A stretch of DNA of 64,000 nucleotides from Fibrobacterota bacterium (GCA_028287465.1 JAQBPO010000042.1:186001-250000); one strand, 5' to 3'. Shown: positions 52,791-62,315, numbered from the stretch's first letter. Notes: a model not told the origin generated them from the letters alone. A program made the numbers and translations.

Positions 52791-55700
52791 TCAGTTCATG
52801 CTCACTCTGCCGTCGTTCGCGATCAGATTGGGCGGCAAATCGAACCTGAAATACTCCGGGAAGGTGAAGGGATTCTCCCGGTCCGGGATGTTCCCTTCGA
52901 TGGCCACGTCCACGTCGTATTTCTGGGCCACGTTGAAACGCCATTTGGCCGTGAGCCCACCGGTCCGGGGCGCGAACGCGCGCGCGCCGTCGAGCAGCTT
53001 CATGAACCCCCAGGAACCGTCCACGCGCCGGCCTTGCGATCCGCCGTTCACGTTGTCGACCATTATCTCGGCGCCCTTGTAACTGTTTTCGTTGGGCCAC
53101 TTGAAGGTGAAGCGGGCCGGAGGCTCGCCGGGCTTCACCGCGATCTTGTCCTCGCCCATGCGGAAGGTGACCTTGGCGGTATTGCGCGACTCCGCCAGGG
53201 TGATATTGATGTTGTAGACGCGCATGCCTGCATCCGTGTACATCCGCCGCGATACGGCATAGGCCTTGGCGATCCCGTCCAGGGCGGCCGGATTGAATTT
53301 GATGCGGATGCCGTTCCAATGCTTGGGGGAGATGGCCTCGTCCTCCACCTTGACGAACGGAGCCAGCTTGCCGTTGAAGAACTGGGTGAAGGCGCCCTTG
53401 TCCGGGCCGAAGAAGGCCTTGAAGTCCTCCATGTTGACCTCGGAGGAACCCGCCTTCAAGAGCGGGTACCTGCCGCGCAGATTCGTGCTGTAGAAGGAGA
53501 AGACCTTGGCTTTGTAGGCGGATTCAAGCTGGGTTCCAGCCGCGGCCGCCAGGTATCCGGCCACGTCCCGTACGGGATTCTCGAGCAGGGGAGGCAGCCA
53601 TGCCTGGCCTTCGTAGCGGCTGCGGATCTTGTTGGCTTCATTCCAACAGGAATTCAGGGGGCTTTCGGATTTGCCTGAGAAGAGGGACTGCGCCGCCTCC
53701 ATCACATCGGCTCCGTTGTCCCCCGCCATGGAGAGCTTATTGAGGACTTCCGATAGGCCGCGCGCGGAGGTGAAATAATCCTGCAGCAAACCCGCTCCCG
53801 TGGGACCGCCGTTCAACTCCTCGACGAACTTGAATTGTTCCTTGAGCCGCTTCTTGTCGGCGTCGCGGGATTCCATCGCCATGGACAGGAGCTTGCCGGC
53901 CTTGCCCAGCTTCTTCTCGACCGCGCCGGTTCCGGCAGGAGGAGGGGCCAGCAGGTTGGTTTCCGCGAGCAGGCGCGCCAATACGGCGGGCAGGCCCTGG
54001 GTGGCTGAGGCGAATCCGCTCAGCTTGCCCGCGGCCTGGCCGGGCTCTTGCGGCAAACGGACGGACAGGCCCTGCAGGAACCGCATCCATTCCTCGGCGT
54101 ATTCCTGGTAATACTTGTCGACCAGGGCGCGATAGAGCTGCTTCTGATCCTGCATCTCAGGGGGCAGGGTCGCCACCGCCCCTTCCCCCAGGACCCAATC
54201 CCGCTGGTGCGGTTGCTCTGCCCCCTCGGCGAGGCGGTCCATGACATTGTCGTCGAAGGCGGCCTTGGTATAGAAGCCCCGGATCTTGGCGGTGTTCTTC
54301 AGAGCGCCGTCCGCGGGCACTCCCATATCGGTGAGGGCCAGATCGCGCGCCGGGTCTTCGCCCCCCACGATGGAGGCGTACAGGCCTTCTATGCTGGGGG
54401 TTCCCATCAGGACCTGGCGTGCGCCTTGCACTATGGCCGGATCCCCGCGATCCAGGGGAGCGATATCGCCGTCCAGGAAACGTTCGGCGAAAAAGGCGGC
54501 ATGGTCTTCCATGCCGGTTTCGAGATTGTTGGGGAGGTTCTCGACGCCGAACTTGTGCGTGGCTTCCTGGGCCCACAGGGGCGCCAGCTGGGAGGCGAGC
54601 TCGGGCGGCTTCATCTCCTTCAGATGCATCTGGCCTTCGGAGGTGAGCATCAGGTACAGCTTCAGGTTGTCATGGACCTGGCCATGGGTGGAAGGGTTGT
54701 AGAACTTGGAAGAGACTTCCAGGGTCGCGGCCAGGCTGCGCAAGGCGTCGAACCCGGCCATGCGGGCCACCTCGATGGTGTGCGCCGTGCTGGCGAGTTC
54801 CAGGGCCTCGGACGAATGGCGGAAGCCGGGAGGCAGATGGCCGCCGCCATTGGCCTGGATGTCCTTTATCTTGGCAAGCAAGGTATTGAGGACCTCGTAT
54901 TCGGCGCGGAATTCCGCGGGGGAACGCCAACGCAGTCGTCCCGCCTCGGAAACGGCTTTGGAGACTCCGCTGAGGTAGGAACGGCTCCCGATGAATCCGA
55001 TGAGCCCGTACAAGGTGATGGCCAATCCGGCGATGGCCATGACGGCCGAGGTGATGAGCGCCTGCCTGGAAAGGCTCCCCAGGCGGTAGCCCGGGATCTG
55101 GGCCAGGGACTTGTCGTTCTTGAGAACGCCCCCGAAGAGAAGGAAGGTGAACAGGGAGCGCGGGCGGCTTACGGCATCCGGTTTGGAAGCACCGACCCCC
55201 GCGGCCGGACCGCGCATCTTGGCTTTGTGGTCGAGGAAATGGGCCGCTTCGGCTCCCGTCCCCGAATCCTGGAAAGGGTCGCTTGCCCGCGCGAAATCGG
55301 CGGCTTCCGTGGGCATCACGCTTGTCAGGAAGAATCCGCGGAACATGGCCCGTTCGCGGCGCATGGTGTCCTTGAAGAGATGCTCCACGAAACCGGCAAG
55401 GCGCTCCTGCGCGGCGCCGAATTCGTTGGGGAAGAGGAAGACCTGCTTCTTGCGCGCGGAGTCGGTCAGTTGCGACAGGCGTTGCGCGGTCCGGGTCTGC
55501 AGGGATTCCCAGATCTTCTTGTATTCGCGTTCGAAGCGCTGGCGGGCGGGGGCGAGGTTGCCGCGCAACGCGAAGGTCGCGCCGAGCACCTGATGGCTTT
55601 CCGGTTCCTGCATGTTCTCGAAGAACTCGCGGAACCCGGGCAAAAGATCCGCATGGGTGAAGACCAGGTAGACCGGAAGCTCAAGGCGCAACGTCCCCAT

Positions 55701-56408
55701 GGCCATGGCGATCTTCTCGCGGTACCGGGTCGCGAGTTCGGTTACGCCGGGCCCTCCGTCCAACAGTTCGCGCAGGCTCACCACGAGGAGGATGCCGTCC
55801 AAGGCGGTCCGTTTGCCTTCCTTCTCGAGCTGGGTCAGCCAATATTGGAATTCATCGTCGCCCTCTTCTCCCGTCGCATAACGGGTGGGCGCCTCCAGGA
55901 AGATTCCCTGGTTGGAGAACCACCATTGGCTGAAGTGCTGGGTCTGCTTGGCCAGGTCGGCCGAGGAGGGATAGCGCCTGGGGAAGTGGATGCCGGAATG
56001 CTCGAGCAGGCTGGTCTTGCCCGCTCCTGGGTTCCCAAGCACCAGGTAAAAGCGGAAGATGTCGAGGGGATCCTGCCCCATCTTCACCTTTCCCTTTCCC
56101 GACTGCTTCAGGATGTCCAAGGCGTTCTTGGTCTCGACCTTCAGGGGTTCCAGCCAGGGCTTGACGGCCATATCCATTTCGAAAGGGTTGGCCTGGGCCT
56201 GCTCCTGGCCCTTGAGGGCCTTCTTGAGCCGGAGGATGCTGAGGATGAGGGTCACGAGGGCCGCGAGAACGAGCGGGAGGGCGGCCCATAGGAAGCGGGC
56301 CCCCAGGGTGCCTATGCCCATCAGTTGGAGGAGGAGGAACAACAGGGCGGCGACGAGGATGCCGGAGAAAAGGATCCAGAACGTGGCGGATTTGAAAATC
56401 TTGCTCAT
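52791..56408 (-). CDS. tssM: T6SS membrane-complex protein TssM
   Basis: A 1205-residue TssM (IcmF). Two membrane helices lie in the first 60 residues and a third near 455-475 (VMAIAGLAITLYGLIGFIG). A cytoplasmic domain contains Walker A GNPGAGKT (125-132), so this TssM probably binds nucleotide, unlike some members. The periplasmic part extends to the end with the TssM C-terminal beta-domain (FTFPEYFRFDLPPNL). It overlaps tssL (ATGA). Together with TssL it forms the trans-envelope complex; no TssJ lipoprotein is found in this window. Confidence 0.95.
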   Translation of the reverse strand: MSKIFKSATFWILFSGILVAALLFLLLQLMGIGTLGARFLWAALPLVLAALVTLILSILRLKKALKGQEQAQANPFEMDMAVKPWLEPLKVETKNALDILKQSGKGKVKMGQDPLDIFRFYLVLGNPGAGKTSLLEHSGIHFPRRYPSSADLAKQTQHFSQWWFSNQGIFLEAPTRYATGEEGDDEFQYWLTQLEKEGKRTALDGILLVVSLRELLDGGPGVTELATRYREKIAMAMGTLRLELPVYLVFTHADLLPGFREFFENMQEPESHQVLGATFALRGNLAPARQRFEREYKKIWESLQTRTAQRLSQLTDSARKKQVFLFPNEFGAAQERLAGFVEHLFKDTMRRERAMFRGFFLTSVMPTEAADFARASDPFQDSGTGAEAAHFLDHKAKMRGPAAGVGASKPDAVSRPRSLFTFLLFGGVLKNDKSLAQIPGYRLGSLSRQALITSAVMAIAGLAITLYGLIGFIGSRSYLSGVSKAVSEAGRLRWRSPAEFRAEYEVLNTLLAKIKDIQANGGGHLPPGFRHSSEALELASTAHTIEVARMAGFDALRSLAATLEVSSKFYNPSTHGQVHDNLKLYLMLTSEGQMHLKEMKPPELASQLAPLWAQEATHKFGVENLPNNLETGMEDHAAFFAERFLDGDIAPLDRGDPAIVQGARQVLMGTPSIEGLYASIVGGEDPARDLALTDMGVPADGALKNTAKIRGFYTKAAFDDNVMDRLAEGAEQPHQRDWVLGEGAVATLPPEMQDQKQLYRALVDKYYQEYAEEWMRFLQGLSVRLPQEPGQAAGKLSGFASATQGLPAVLARLLAETNLLAPPPAGTGAVEKKLGKAGKLLSMAMESRDADKKRLKEQFKFVEELNGGPTGAGLLQDYFTSARGLSEVLNKLSMAGDNGADVMEAAQSLFSGKSESPLNSCWNEANKIRSRYEGQAWLPPLLENPVRDVAGYLAAAAGTQLESAYKAKVFSFYSTNLRGRYPLLKAGSSEVNMEDFKAFFGPDKGAFTQFFNGKLAPFVKVEDEAISPKHWNGIRIKFNPAALDGIAKAYAVSRRMYTDAGMRVYNINITLAESRNTAKVTFRMGEDKIAVKPGEPPARFTFKWPNENSYKGAEIMVDNVNGGSQGRRVDGSWGFMKLLDGARAFAPRTGGLTAKWRFNVAQKYDVDVAIEGNIPDRENPFTFPEYFRFDLPPNLIANDGRVSMN

Positions 56409-57265
56409 GGGTTGGGGACTTTGCTTTGCAGTCTTTCGATGGTGGTGCGGGCGGGATCCAAGGCGCCGTCGCTCGCGAACATGAGGAGGACGTACAGAAG
56501 GGCGGAAACGATCAGGAACAGGGCGGACCCGATGACCAGCGGCCTTCCGCTCTTCTCCCGTCCCTTGACCCCCGGATGCACATAGGCGGCGGGGGAAACG
56601 GCCTTGGCCGGCCCGCCCTTCAGGCCTTCAACGCGCTTGAGCAGGTTGCGCACCACGTTGGGAAGCACTTCCGGACCGGAAAGGCGGTAACGTCCCTGGA
56701 ACCCCAAGGCCAGGACGAAGTAGAACACCTCGACCACTTCCAGGTTGCGTTTGAGGTCGGGAAGCATGGCTTCCAACCGCTTGAAGAAATTCTCGCCCGC
56801 GAGGCTATCGTTGAAAAAGGAGGTGGCCAAGGGATCCGCTATCCAGGTCTCCCGGCAATTGTTCTCGGAGTTGATGACGGTCTCGTCGATGAAGGCGGCG
56901 AGGGCGTACTTGGCCTGCTCGACGGATTCAGCCGGCTTCCCGTGGGACAGGCAGGTGCGTTCGAAGTCCTTGATATACGAGGTCAGCAGACGCTTGAGCT
57001 GGTCGGCCTGGCCCAGGTTCGGGGTTTCACGGATCTTCACGCCGATGAGGAGGACATCCGTGGCCAGGATGGCCAGGCTGGGGACTTCCTTTCCCGCCGG
57101 GCCGCCGGTCCCGAACAGGGTCTGGCCCGCGCTGGCGCCGCCCTGGCCGAACATGGTCTGTACCGCGCCGTCGGCCCAGTCCATTCCATGGCCTTGACCG
57201 AACGCGGTGCGCATGCTGGGTTGTATGGGTTGTTGCAGGACTTTTTTCTGACCGGGTTGCATCAT
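56405..57265 (-). CDS. tssL: T6SS membrane-complex protein TssL (DotU type)
   Basis: A 286-residue TssL. The core DotU domain has KYALAAFIDETVINSENNCRETW, FFKRLEAML and VVEVFYFVLALGFQGRY, and a single C-terminal membrane helix (LVIGSALFLIVSALLYVLLMF); there is no OmpA-like extension. The first 60 residues are a tail with three T-x-F-G motifs (RTAFGQG, QTMFGQGG, QTLFGTGG), a plausible phosphorylation region. The gene overlaps tssM by four bases and is 107 bases after tssK. Confidence 0.95.
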   Translation of the reverse strand: MMQPGQKKVLQQPIQPSMRTAFGQGHGMDWADGAVQTMFGQGGASAGQTLFGTGGPAGKEVPSLAILATDVLLIGVKIRETPNLGQADQLKRLLTSYIKDFERTCLSHGKPAESVEQAKYALAAFIDETVINSENNCRETWIADPLATSFFNDSLAGENFFKRLEAMLPDLKRNLEVVEVFYFVLALGFQGRYRLSGPEVLPNVVRNLLKRVEGLKGGPAKAVSPAAYVHPGVKGREKSGRPLVIGSALFLIVSALLYVLLMFASDGALDPARTTIERLQSKVPNP

Positions 57266-57371
57266 TGGAAACTCACCGTGATCTGCTCTCGCGTTAATCG
57301 GCTAGGGATTGGTCCCTGTCCCTTTTCGGTTTCGAACGGGTAATTCAAGCAAAGCCTCGCGCGACCGACGC

Positions 57372-58715
57372 TCACTCCGTCGTGGCCACCAACTCCAATT
57401 TCGTGCTCGGCAGATCCGAAGGCATATGGATGGCCAAGGCCTTGGTCTGAATCACCTGTTCCCAAAGGTCGCCGCCTTGCTGGAGCCGGAAGTACTTGTA
57501 GCCCGCCTTGGCGGGGATGGCCTGGGGAGCGCTGGTTTCGGGGACCAGGGCGATACCGGGCAGGGCCGCATTGACCATCATCTCCAGACGCCCGACCGGC
57601 CCGAGCTTGGTCTTGCGTTGTACGGTAGTGATGATCTCCACTTCCGAGGCCTGGGCCGAAACGCCGAGGTAGAATTGCTTGAGGGTATTGAAGTCCGCGT
57701 CCTTCATGTTCGCGGAATATTGGATCGGGCTCGTCTTGGTCAGGGTGAAGATGCGGTAACCCGTGGGAACCGTCACTCCGAGCAGGGTGTCGAGCAACTG
57801 GAACAGGGGGCGGAAACAACCCTGCAAATCCCCATGGACGTATTTCGGCATGTCCGAGGCCTTGGCGTCCTGGCCGAAGCTGATGAGGCTTCCCGCGAAG
57901 CTGAGGAGCCGGCGGAAGAGGACTTCCGGATGGGCGAAGGGATTGTTGTGGAAGTGGATGATCTCCGGCAAGGCGCCGTTGATGGCGGAGAGCAGCAGGT
58001 AGTTCGTGATCGCCTCGGCGTTGAATTGGGCGATTCCCGTGCTCTTCTGGGCGCGCTGGCCCATCAGGTAATTGCTCTTCTGCAGGCAGCTTTCCATGAG
58101 CTTCTTCAATTGAAGCATCAGGCCGGCCGCCGCTATGGATCGCACCGAGGTGGGGAAGAAAGCGTCATTGGGCTGGACGCGGCCTTGTCCGTCCCGCACG
58201 AGTTCCGCGATCTTGAGGGTCTGGAATCCCGTGGGGGACTCGCCATCGAAAAGGATGCGCAGGTTCAGGCGCCCGAAAACGAGTTCCTTGGCATTGCCTC
58301 CCGAATTGGCGTCCGCGACCTCGCGGCCCTGGCCCAGGTAACGCGCGGGTTTACTCTCCGCTCCCTGGAAGGCCAGGTTGGCGTTCCCGGCTCCGAACGC
58401 CGGCAAGGCGACGAAAACCCCGAGGGACTCCCTTGCGGCGGGGAAGAAGGCTTCGAAGGGGCGCTGGTCCGGAAGGGGATCCGTGCGCGGGGATGAAAAA
58501 TGCGATCCGTCCGGAAAGATGCCGGAGCAGTCGCGCACGGCGAAAAACCCGTTGTCCAGGGAGTCGCGGTCGATCTCAAGGGAGGCCAGGCCGTAATAGA
58601 ACGGGGACAGGAATTGCAATCGGGCATTGACCGATGCGTCCGCGAGGAGATCGGACTGTTGCATGTGGTGGGGGGAAAGAACCATCCCCTCCAGCCAAAT
58701 CACCTTATCGCTCAT
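57372..58715 (-). CDS. tssK: T6SS baseplate adaptor TssK
   Basis: A 447-residue TssK protein with the canonical start VIWLEGMVLSPHHMQQSD, the PFYYGLASLEIDRDSL segment, the NYLMGQRAQKSTGIAQF region and a late QFYLGVSAQASEVEIITTVQ block. It links the baseplate to the membrane complex. As the first gene of the minus-strand unit, its promoter must lie in the gap shared with the divergent PEGA/barrel gene at 58852. Confidence 0.96.
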   Translation of the reverse strand: MSDKVIWLEGMVLSPHHMQQSDLLADASVNARLQFLSPFYYGLASLEIDRDSLDNGFFAVRDCSGIFPDGSHFSSPRTDPLPDQRPFEAFFPAARESLGVFVALPAFGAGNANLAFQGAESKPARYLGQGREVADANSGGNAKELVFGRLNLRILFDGESPTGFQTLKIAELVRDGQGRVQPNDAFFPTSVRSIAAAGLMLQLKKLMESCLQKSNYLMGQRAQKSTGIAQFNAEAITNYLLLSAINGALPEIIHFHNNPFAHPEVLFRRLLSFAGSLISFGQDAKASDMPKYVHGDLQGCFRPLFQLLDTLLGVTVPTGYRIFTLTKTSPIQYSANMKDADFNTLKQFYLGVSAQASEVEIITTVQRKTKLGPVGRLEMMVNAALPGIALVPETSAPQAIPAKAGYKYFRLQQGGDLWEQVIQTKALAIHMPSDLPSTKLELVATTE

Positions 58716-58851
58716 GGATTGTTCCCGGAAGTCTGGGTTTGGCGTGCATTTCCAACGGGAAAATCTAGCATATTAATGCGTTTTTATATCGGCGGAAAAA
58801 CTAAATTCCGTGTTTTGCGAACCGATTTCACAGATGGAAAATGGGGTCAGG

Positions 58852-60141
58852 ATGATTCGTCCGGCTAATGCACCAATTCGCCTCGCCGCCTTCTTTTTGA
58901 TGGTTGCAGCCGCCTCCGTCCGCGCTACGGGATTCCTTTCCCTGGAGTCCAGTCCCACGGGCGCGGAGGTCTGGTACACGGGTCCCGATGATCCGGACAA
59001 GAAGTACCTCGGCGACACCCCCCTCGAAAGCCGCGAACTTCCCGTGGGTCGGTACAACCTCTGGCTCATCTTGGCGAGCCACGATACCTTGGCGATTCCG
59101 GATGTCTACGTAGCGGAAGGCCAGGTCACCCAGTTGAACCGGGAAATCCCCACCCACTACGGATATCTGGAGGTCAACACCGAGCCGGACAGCGCGGAAA
59201 TCTGGCTGGACGGCGTGCGGATCGGACCCTCTCCCTATATCAACAATCTGGTGCTGCCGGGCGTTTCCAATCTCAAGGTGATGCCCCGCGAATCCCACTT
59301 CAAGAATTCCTCCCGGAACCTCTCGGTCGGAAAGGGCGATTCCATCCGCCTCGAGGTTACCGCTCCCTACCGGGATAAATCCTTTCTCCAGGAGAACCTG
59401 GCGCTCCCCACCTGGCGCTTCCAACTGGAGTCCGGTATCCAGTTCCGGTCAGCCACCGGGTTTTACGATACGGCGGGAAAGAAAATCAAAACCCCCACGG
59501 ACAGCGCGGAGCTTCCCAGCCAGTGGGATTTCCCGATCGGGGTCCGGCTGGGCCTGCCGCAGGGCTTCGAGGCGCATCTTCAATTGCCTTTCCAGTCCCA
59601 TACTAATCCCCAGGTCGCCAAGGATACCGTGGCCGTCTTTCCGGCCAATATGCGCGCCGGCGTCAAGTACACCTTGCGGCCCTACAACGTTGGCTTCGAT
59701 ATCACCTACGGGTTGGGGTTCAAGAAGAGCGCCGTGGCGCTGGACCATGATTTCCTCGCCCTGACCGCCATCGGGGCGGCGTCCAAGGGAAAAATCCTCG
59801 GCGAGGCCCAGGCGGGTTTCGAATTCCATTTCTCCTCCAAGGCCAACAACAAATTCGATCCAGGCGACATGGCCTTCGCGCACGCGCAAGCGGGCTACCT
59901 GGTGGATCCCTTCACGCCTTATCTTGGTTTGACCGGACAATTCAGGCTGGAAGACGATATCGGCGGGAAAACCGTGAAGAACTCAGGCGGCTATGTGCTG
60001 ATTCCTGAACCCGGACTGATCGTGGACGTGGCGGATTTGCTTTCCTTCCAGTTCGGCGTGCCCTTTACCATCGTGGGCAAGAACGCCGGTTCCTACTGGG
60101 GCGTGCACCTTTCCTTCAGCCTGGGACTCTCCGTCATGTGA
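58852..60141 (+). CDS. PEGA-domain protein with outer-membrane barrel-like end
   Basis: A 429-residue exported protein. The start at 58852 has a GGGGTCAGG ribosome site; an in-frame ATG at 58834 is an alternative. Two PEGA domains follow the signal peptide (residues 27-100, GFLSLESSPTGAEVWYTG; 105-180, YGYLEVNTEPDSAEIWLDG). Residues 190-429 have alternating amphipathic strands with aromatic positions (WRFQLESGIQFRSATGFY, GFDITYGLGFKKS) and end in HLSFSLGLSVM, suggesting a small barrel. Function unknown; possibly peptidoglycan or surface binding. It is divergent from tssK. Confidence 0.7.
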   Translation: MIRPANAPIRLAAFFLMVAAASVRATGFLSLESSPTGAEVWYTGPDDPDKKYLGDTPLESRELPVGRYNLWLILASHDTLAIPDVYVAEGQVTQLNREIPTHYGYLEVNTEPDSAEIWLDGVRIGPSPYINNLVLPGVSNLKVMPRESHFKNSSRNLSVGKGDSIRLEVTAPYRDKSFLQENLALPTWRFQLESGIQFRSATGFYDTAGKKIKTPTDSAELPSQWDFPIGVRLGLPQGFEAHLQLPFQSHTNPQVAKDTVAVFPANMRAGVKYTLRPYNVGFDITYGLGFKKSAVALDHDFLALTAIGAASKGKILGEAQAGFEFHFSSKANNKFDPGDMAFAHAQAGYLVDPFTPYLGLTGQFRLEDDIGGKTVKNSGGYVLIPEPGLIVDVADLLSFQFGVPFTIVGKNAGSYWGVHLSFSLGLSVM

Positions 60142-60245
60142 ATCGCGGCGATCCACCGAAGGTCGCGTCGGCCGGCCGGAGATCCGATCGGCCCCGCATC
60201 CGCGGTCCTTCGGCAATTGAATCGGGGGCGGGACTTCGGTAAAAA

Positions 60246-60279
60246 AAGGCAAAGAAAAAGGGCGGGTCTTGGACCCGCC
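60246..60279 (-). terminator. Rho-independent terminator of the RGG-rich gene
   Basis: On the minus strand, GGGCGGGTC, loop CAA, GACCCGCCC, then TTTTTCTTTGCC. It lies about 60 bases beyond the stop of the gene at 60338. Confidence 0.85.
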
Positions 60280-60337
60280 CTCGCTGTTTCGTGAATTCCG
60301 AATCGGACTCCAGGCACGGCCCGGAGTCCGTTGCGTA

Positions 60338-61177
60338 TCAGGCCTTGGTTTCTTCGGTCTTGGCTTCGGATTCATCGGCCACGTCGAAGCGGGGCTTCTT
60401 CTTGGGCTGATGACGGCGGCCATGCGTGATGTCGGAGTCGTCACCGCGATTGAACATGGTGTCCTCTGCCACGACGTTCGATTCGAACGGGGACGAAGCG
60501 GGGATGTCCTTGGCGTCCACTTCATGATCCACCGTGGACGGCAGGGGCCGGCGGGGGGACAGGGCGGGGCCGCTATGGACGGGAGCCGAGGATTCGGCGG
60601 CTACGGGAGCGGGACGTACGGAGCCTTCGACCGGGGCGGTATTCTCGCCGACGGGGGCTTCGGAACGGTTGCGATTGCGATCGCCGCCTTCACGCCCGGG
60701 TAAACCTTCGCGTCCGCCGCGTTCATGGCGATCGCCGCCGCCGCGTCCGCCGCGGTCGCCGCGATCACGGGAAAAGCGTTCGCCGCCACGGTCGCTGCGG
60801 GGCCCGCGGTCGCCGCCATTGCGGTCGAATCCGCCTTCGCGGGGAGGGCGCTCGCCGCCGCCTTCAGGACGTTCGCTGCGGGGAGGGCGCTCGCGGTTCG
60901 GGTCGCGGGGAGGGCGTTCGCCGCCAGCGAAATCCGGACGGGGGCCGCGGGCGGGAGCGGATGCATTGGGGGCATTATTGCGGGAAGGATTGGGGCGGCT
61001 GTCGGCGTCGAGTTCATCGACCTTGACGGGCTTGAGCTTGAGCTGCGGGGACATCTTCTTGACGACGGGTTGTTCAAGCAGATAGGTGATGGTGCGGACC
61101 TTCATAAGCAAGTAGGCGCATAGGGCCAGGCTTACGGCCGATAATCCGGCCAGGATAGCAAACTGTACAGTTTCCAT
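60338..61177 (-). CDS. Membrane-anchored RGG/RG-rich disordered protein
   Basis: A 279-residue protein. Residues 5-27 form one membrane helix (FAILAGLSAVSLALCAYLLM). From about 60 to 190 it is composed of Arg, Gly, Asp, Pro and Asn with repeated RGG, RPP and GGD motifs (for example PRDPNRERPPRSERP and GGDRGPRSDRGGERFSRDRG); the rest is polar and ends in a charged tail. Such RGG-rich segments bind RNA and can phase-separate in other organisms, but I do not recognise a bacterial family with this layout. A good TATAAT element lies at 61286-61291 (minus strand) and a terminator follows, so it is an independent transcription unit. Confidence 0.7.
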   Translation of the reverse strand: METVQFAILAGLSAVSLALCAYLLMKVRTITYLLEQPVVKKMSPQLKLKPVKVDELDADSRPNPSRNNAPNASAPARGPRPDFAGGERPPRDPNRERPPRSERPEGGGERPPREGGFDRNGGDRGPRSDRGGERFSRDRGDRGGRGGGDRHERGGREGLPGREGGDRNRNRSEAPVGENTAPVEGSVRPAPVAAESSAPVHSGPALSPRRPLPSTVDHEVDAKDIPASSPFESNVVAEDTMFNRGDDSDITHGRRHQPKKKPRFDVADESEAKTEETKA

Positions 61178-61344
61178 GGATTGTGTGTTCTTTCTTCTTT
61201 CTAATGATGTTTTAAGGTGCGGCTAACGATGTTAAGCCATTAAAGCAGGCAGATAAGAAAGCATTGCCCGTTTCACCTTGTTCGTATTATACCCTTTTCG
61301 TTCCGGGAAATGACTTTTCTCAGACCGAACGGGGTGGTACCCAT

Positions 61345-61599
61345 TTACGTGGATTTGGCGCTTTTCTGCACGGGAGAACCCGTGGAGAGTGTTAGTTCCG
61401 CTTCTTCGGCTTTGGTTAAAACCAAAAGGAGCCGGTCGGCCTGTCGTGTCAAGCTATTCACTCGGCTTATCAAGGACAGTACGAGGGCGAGGAAAATCAA
61501 AAACCCCAAACTCAGTAACAAATTAAGAAGTACCACAGGGATAAGGTAACAAAAGGAAACCTTTGATTCAACCGAACTTAGTACTGCACGTCTTGACAC
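61345..61599 (-). CDS. Small membrane protein, uncertain
   Basis: An 84-residue frame starting at a GTG, with one long membrane helix (LIPVVLLNLLLSLGFLIFLALVLSLI) followed by a helical basic/acidic segment. No Met occurs inside, and the start lies within the -35 region of lexA; a GTG about 60 bases further in is an alternative. Composition is less GC-rich than elsewhere. It may be a real small membrane protein, but it has no ribosome site that I can defend. Confidence 0.4.
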   Translation of the reverse strand: MSRRAVLSSVESKVSFCYLIPVVLLNLLLSLGFLIFLALVLSLISRVNSLTRQADRLLLVLTKAEEAELTLSTGSPVQKSAKST

Positions 61600-61621
61600 C
61601 TAATTATTTGTGCAGTATATT
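61582..61621 (+). promoter_or_regulatory. lexA promoter with flanking inverted repeat
   Basis: TTGACA at 61593-61598, a 17-base spacer and TATATT at 61616-61621 make a near-consensus promoter, 23 bases before the TTG start. TACTGCAC at 61582-61589 and GTGCAGTA at 61610-61617 form an inverted repeat around the -35 and into the -10, the place expected for an SOS operator. The published F. succinogenes box (TGCNCN4GTGCA, from memory) does not fit exactly. Confidence 0.65.
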
Positions 61622-61643
61622 CTGACTAAAACCGGAGGCTCCC

Positions 61644-62315
61644 TTGGAAACCCAAGTTAAAAAAGACCGCAAAGCCCTGACCCCCAGACAGCGTGAGGTT
61701 TTTGAGTTCATCAAGGAGCGCATCGACCAGACCAACCGCCCCCCGACGCTCCGGGAAATAGGCCTCCGGTTCGAAATATCCTCAACCAATGGGGTTCGCA
61801 GCATTCTGGCGGCCCTGGTGAAAAAGAACTTCATCGCCCGGTCCCCGAAGCTTTCCCGCGGCATCGATTTGCCCCAAACCACCCGTGAGCCCAAGCTTCC
61901 CGGCGAGTTTTCCAGCACGGAATCCCAAGCCATGGAAATCCCCATAGTGGGTCGTGTGGCCGCGGGCGCGCCCATTCTCGCGGTGGAAAACCTGGAAGGA
62001 ACCGTGGTCGTCGATCGGGATTTCCTGATGCGGCAACAGAACGTCTTCGCCTTGCGCGTCCATGGGGACAGCATGAAGGACGCGGGAATCCATCATGGGG
62101 ATCTCGTATTCGCGCGCCAGCAGAATACCGCGGAGCGCGGTCAAATCGTAGTGGCCCTGATCGGGGAGGAGACCACGGTGAAATATTATTATCCGGAAGC
62201 CGGACGGGTCCGCCTCGAGCCGGCCAACGAAGCCTTCGGCCCCATCATAGTCGATAATTCCACCCCGGACTTTTCCGTTCTCGGCAGGATCATCGGCGTC
62301 ATGCGGAAGTATTGA
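61644..62315 (+). CDS. lexA: LexA repressor
   Basis: A 223-residue LexA with a TTG start after a GGAGG ribosome site. The N-terminal winged helix shows [16 protein letters not shown] and [22 protein letters not shown]. The C-terminal S24 domain has the self-cleavage site A107-G108 in VAAGAP, the catalytic Ser143 in GDSMKDAG and Lys180 in EETTVKYYY. It represses SOS genes until RecA-stimulated cleavage after DNA damage. The promoter is described separately. The gene is monocistronic or followed by the MORN/TonB lipoprotein gene. Confidence 0.96.
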   Translation: METQVKKDRKALTPRQREVFEFIKERIDQTNRPPTLREIGLRFEISSTNGVRSILAALVKKNFIARSPKLSRGIDLPQTTREPKLPGEFSSTESQAMEIPIVGRVAAGAPILAVENLEGTVVVDRDFLMRQQNVFALRVHGDSMKDAGIHHGDLVFARQQNTAERGQIVVALIGEETTVKYYYPEAGRVRLEPANEAFGPIIVDNSTPDFSVLGRIIGVMRKY

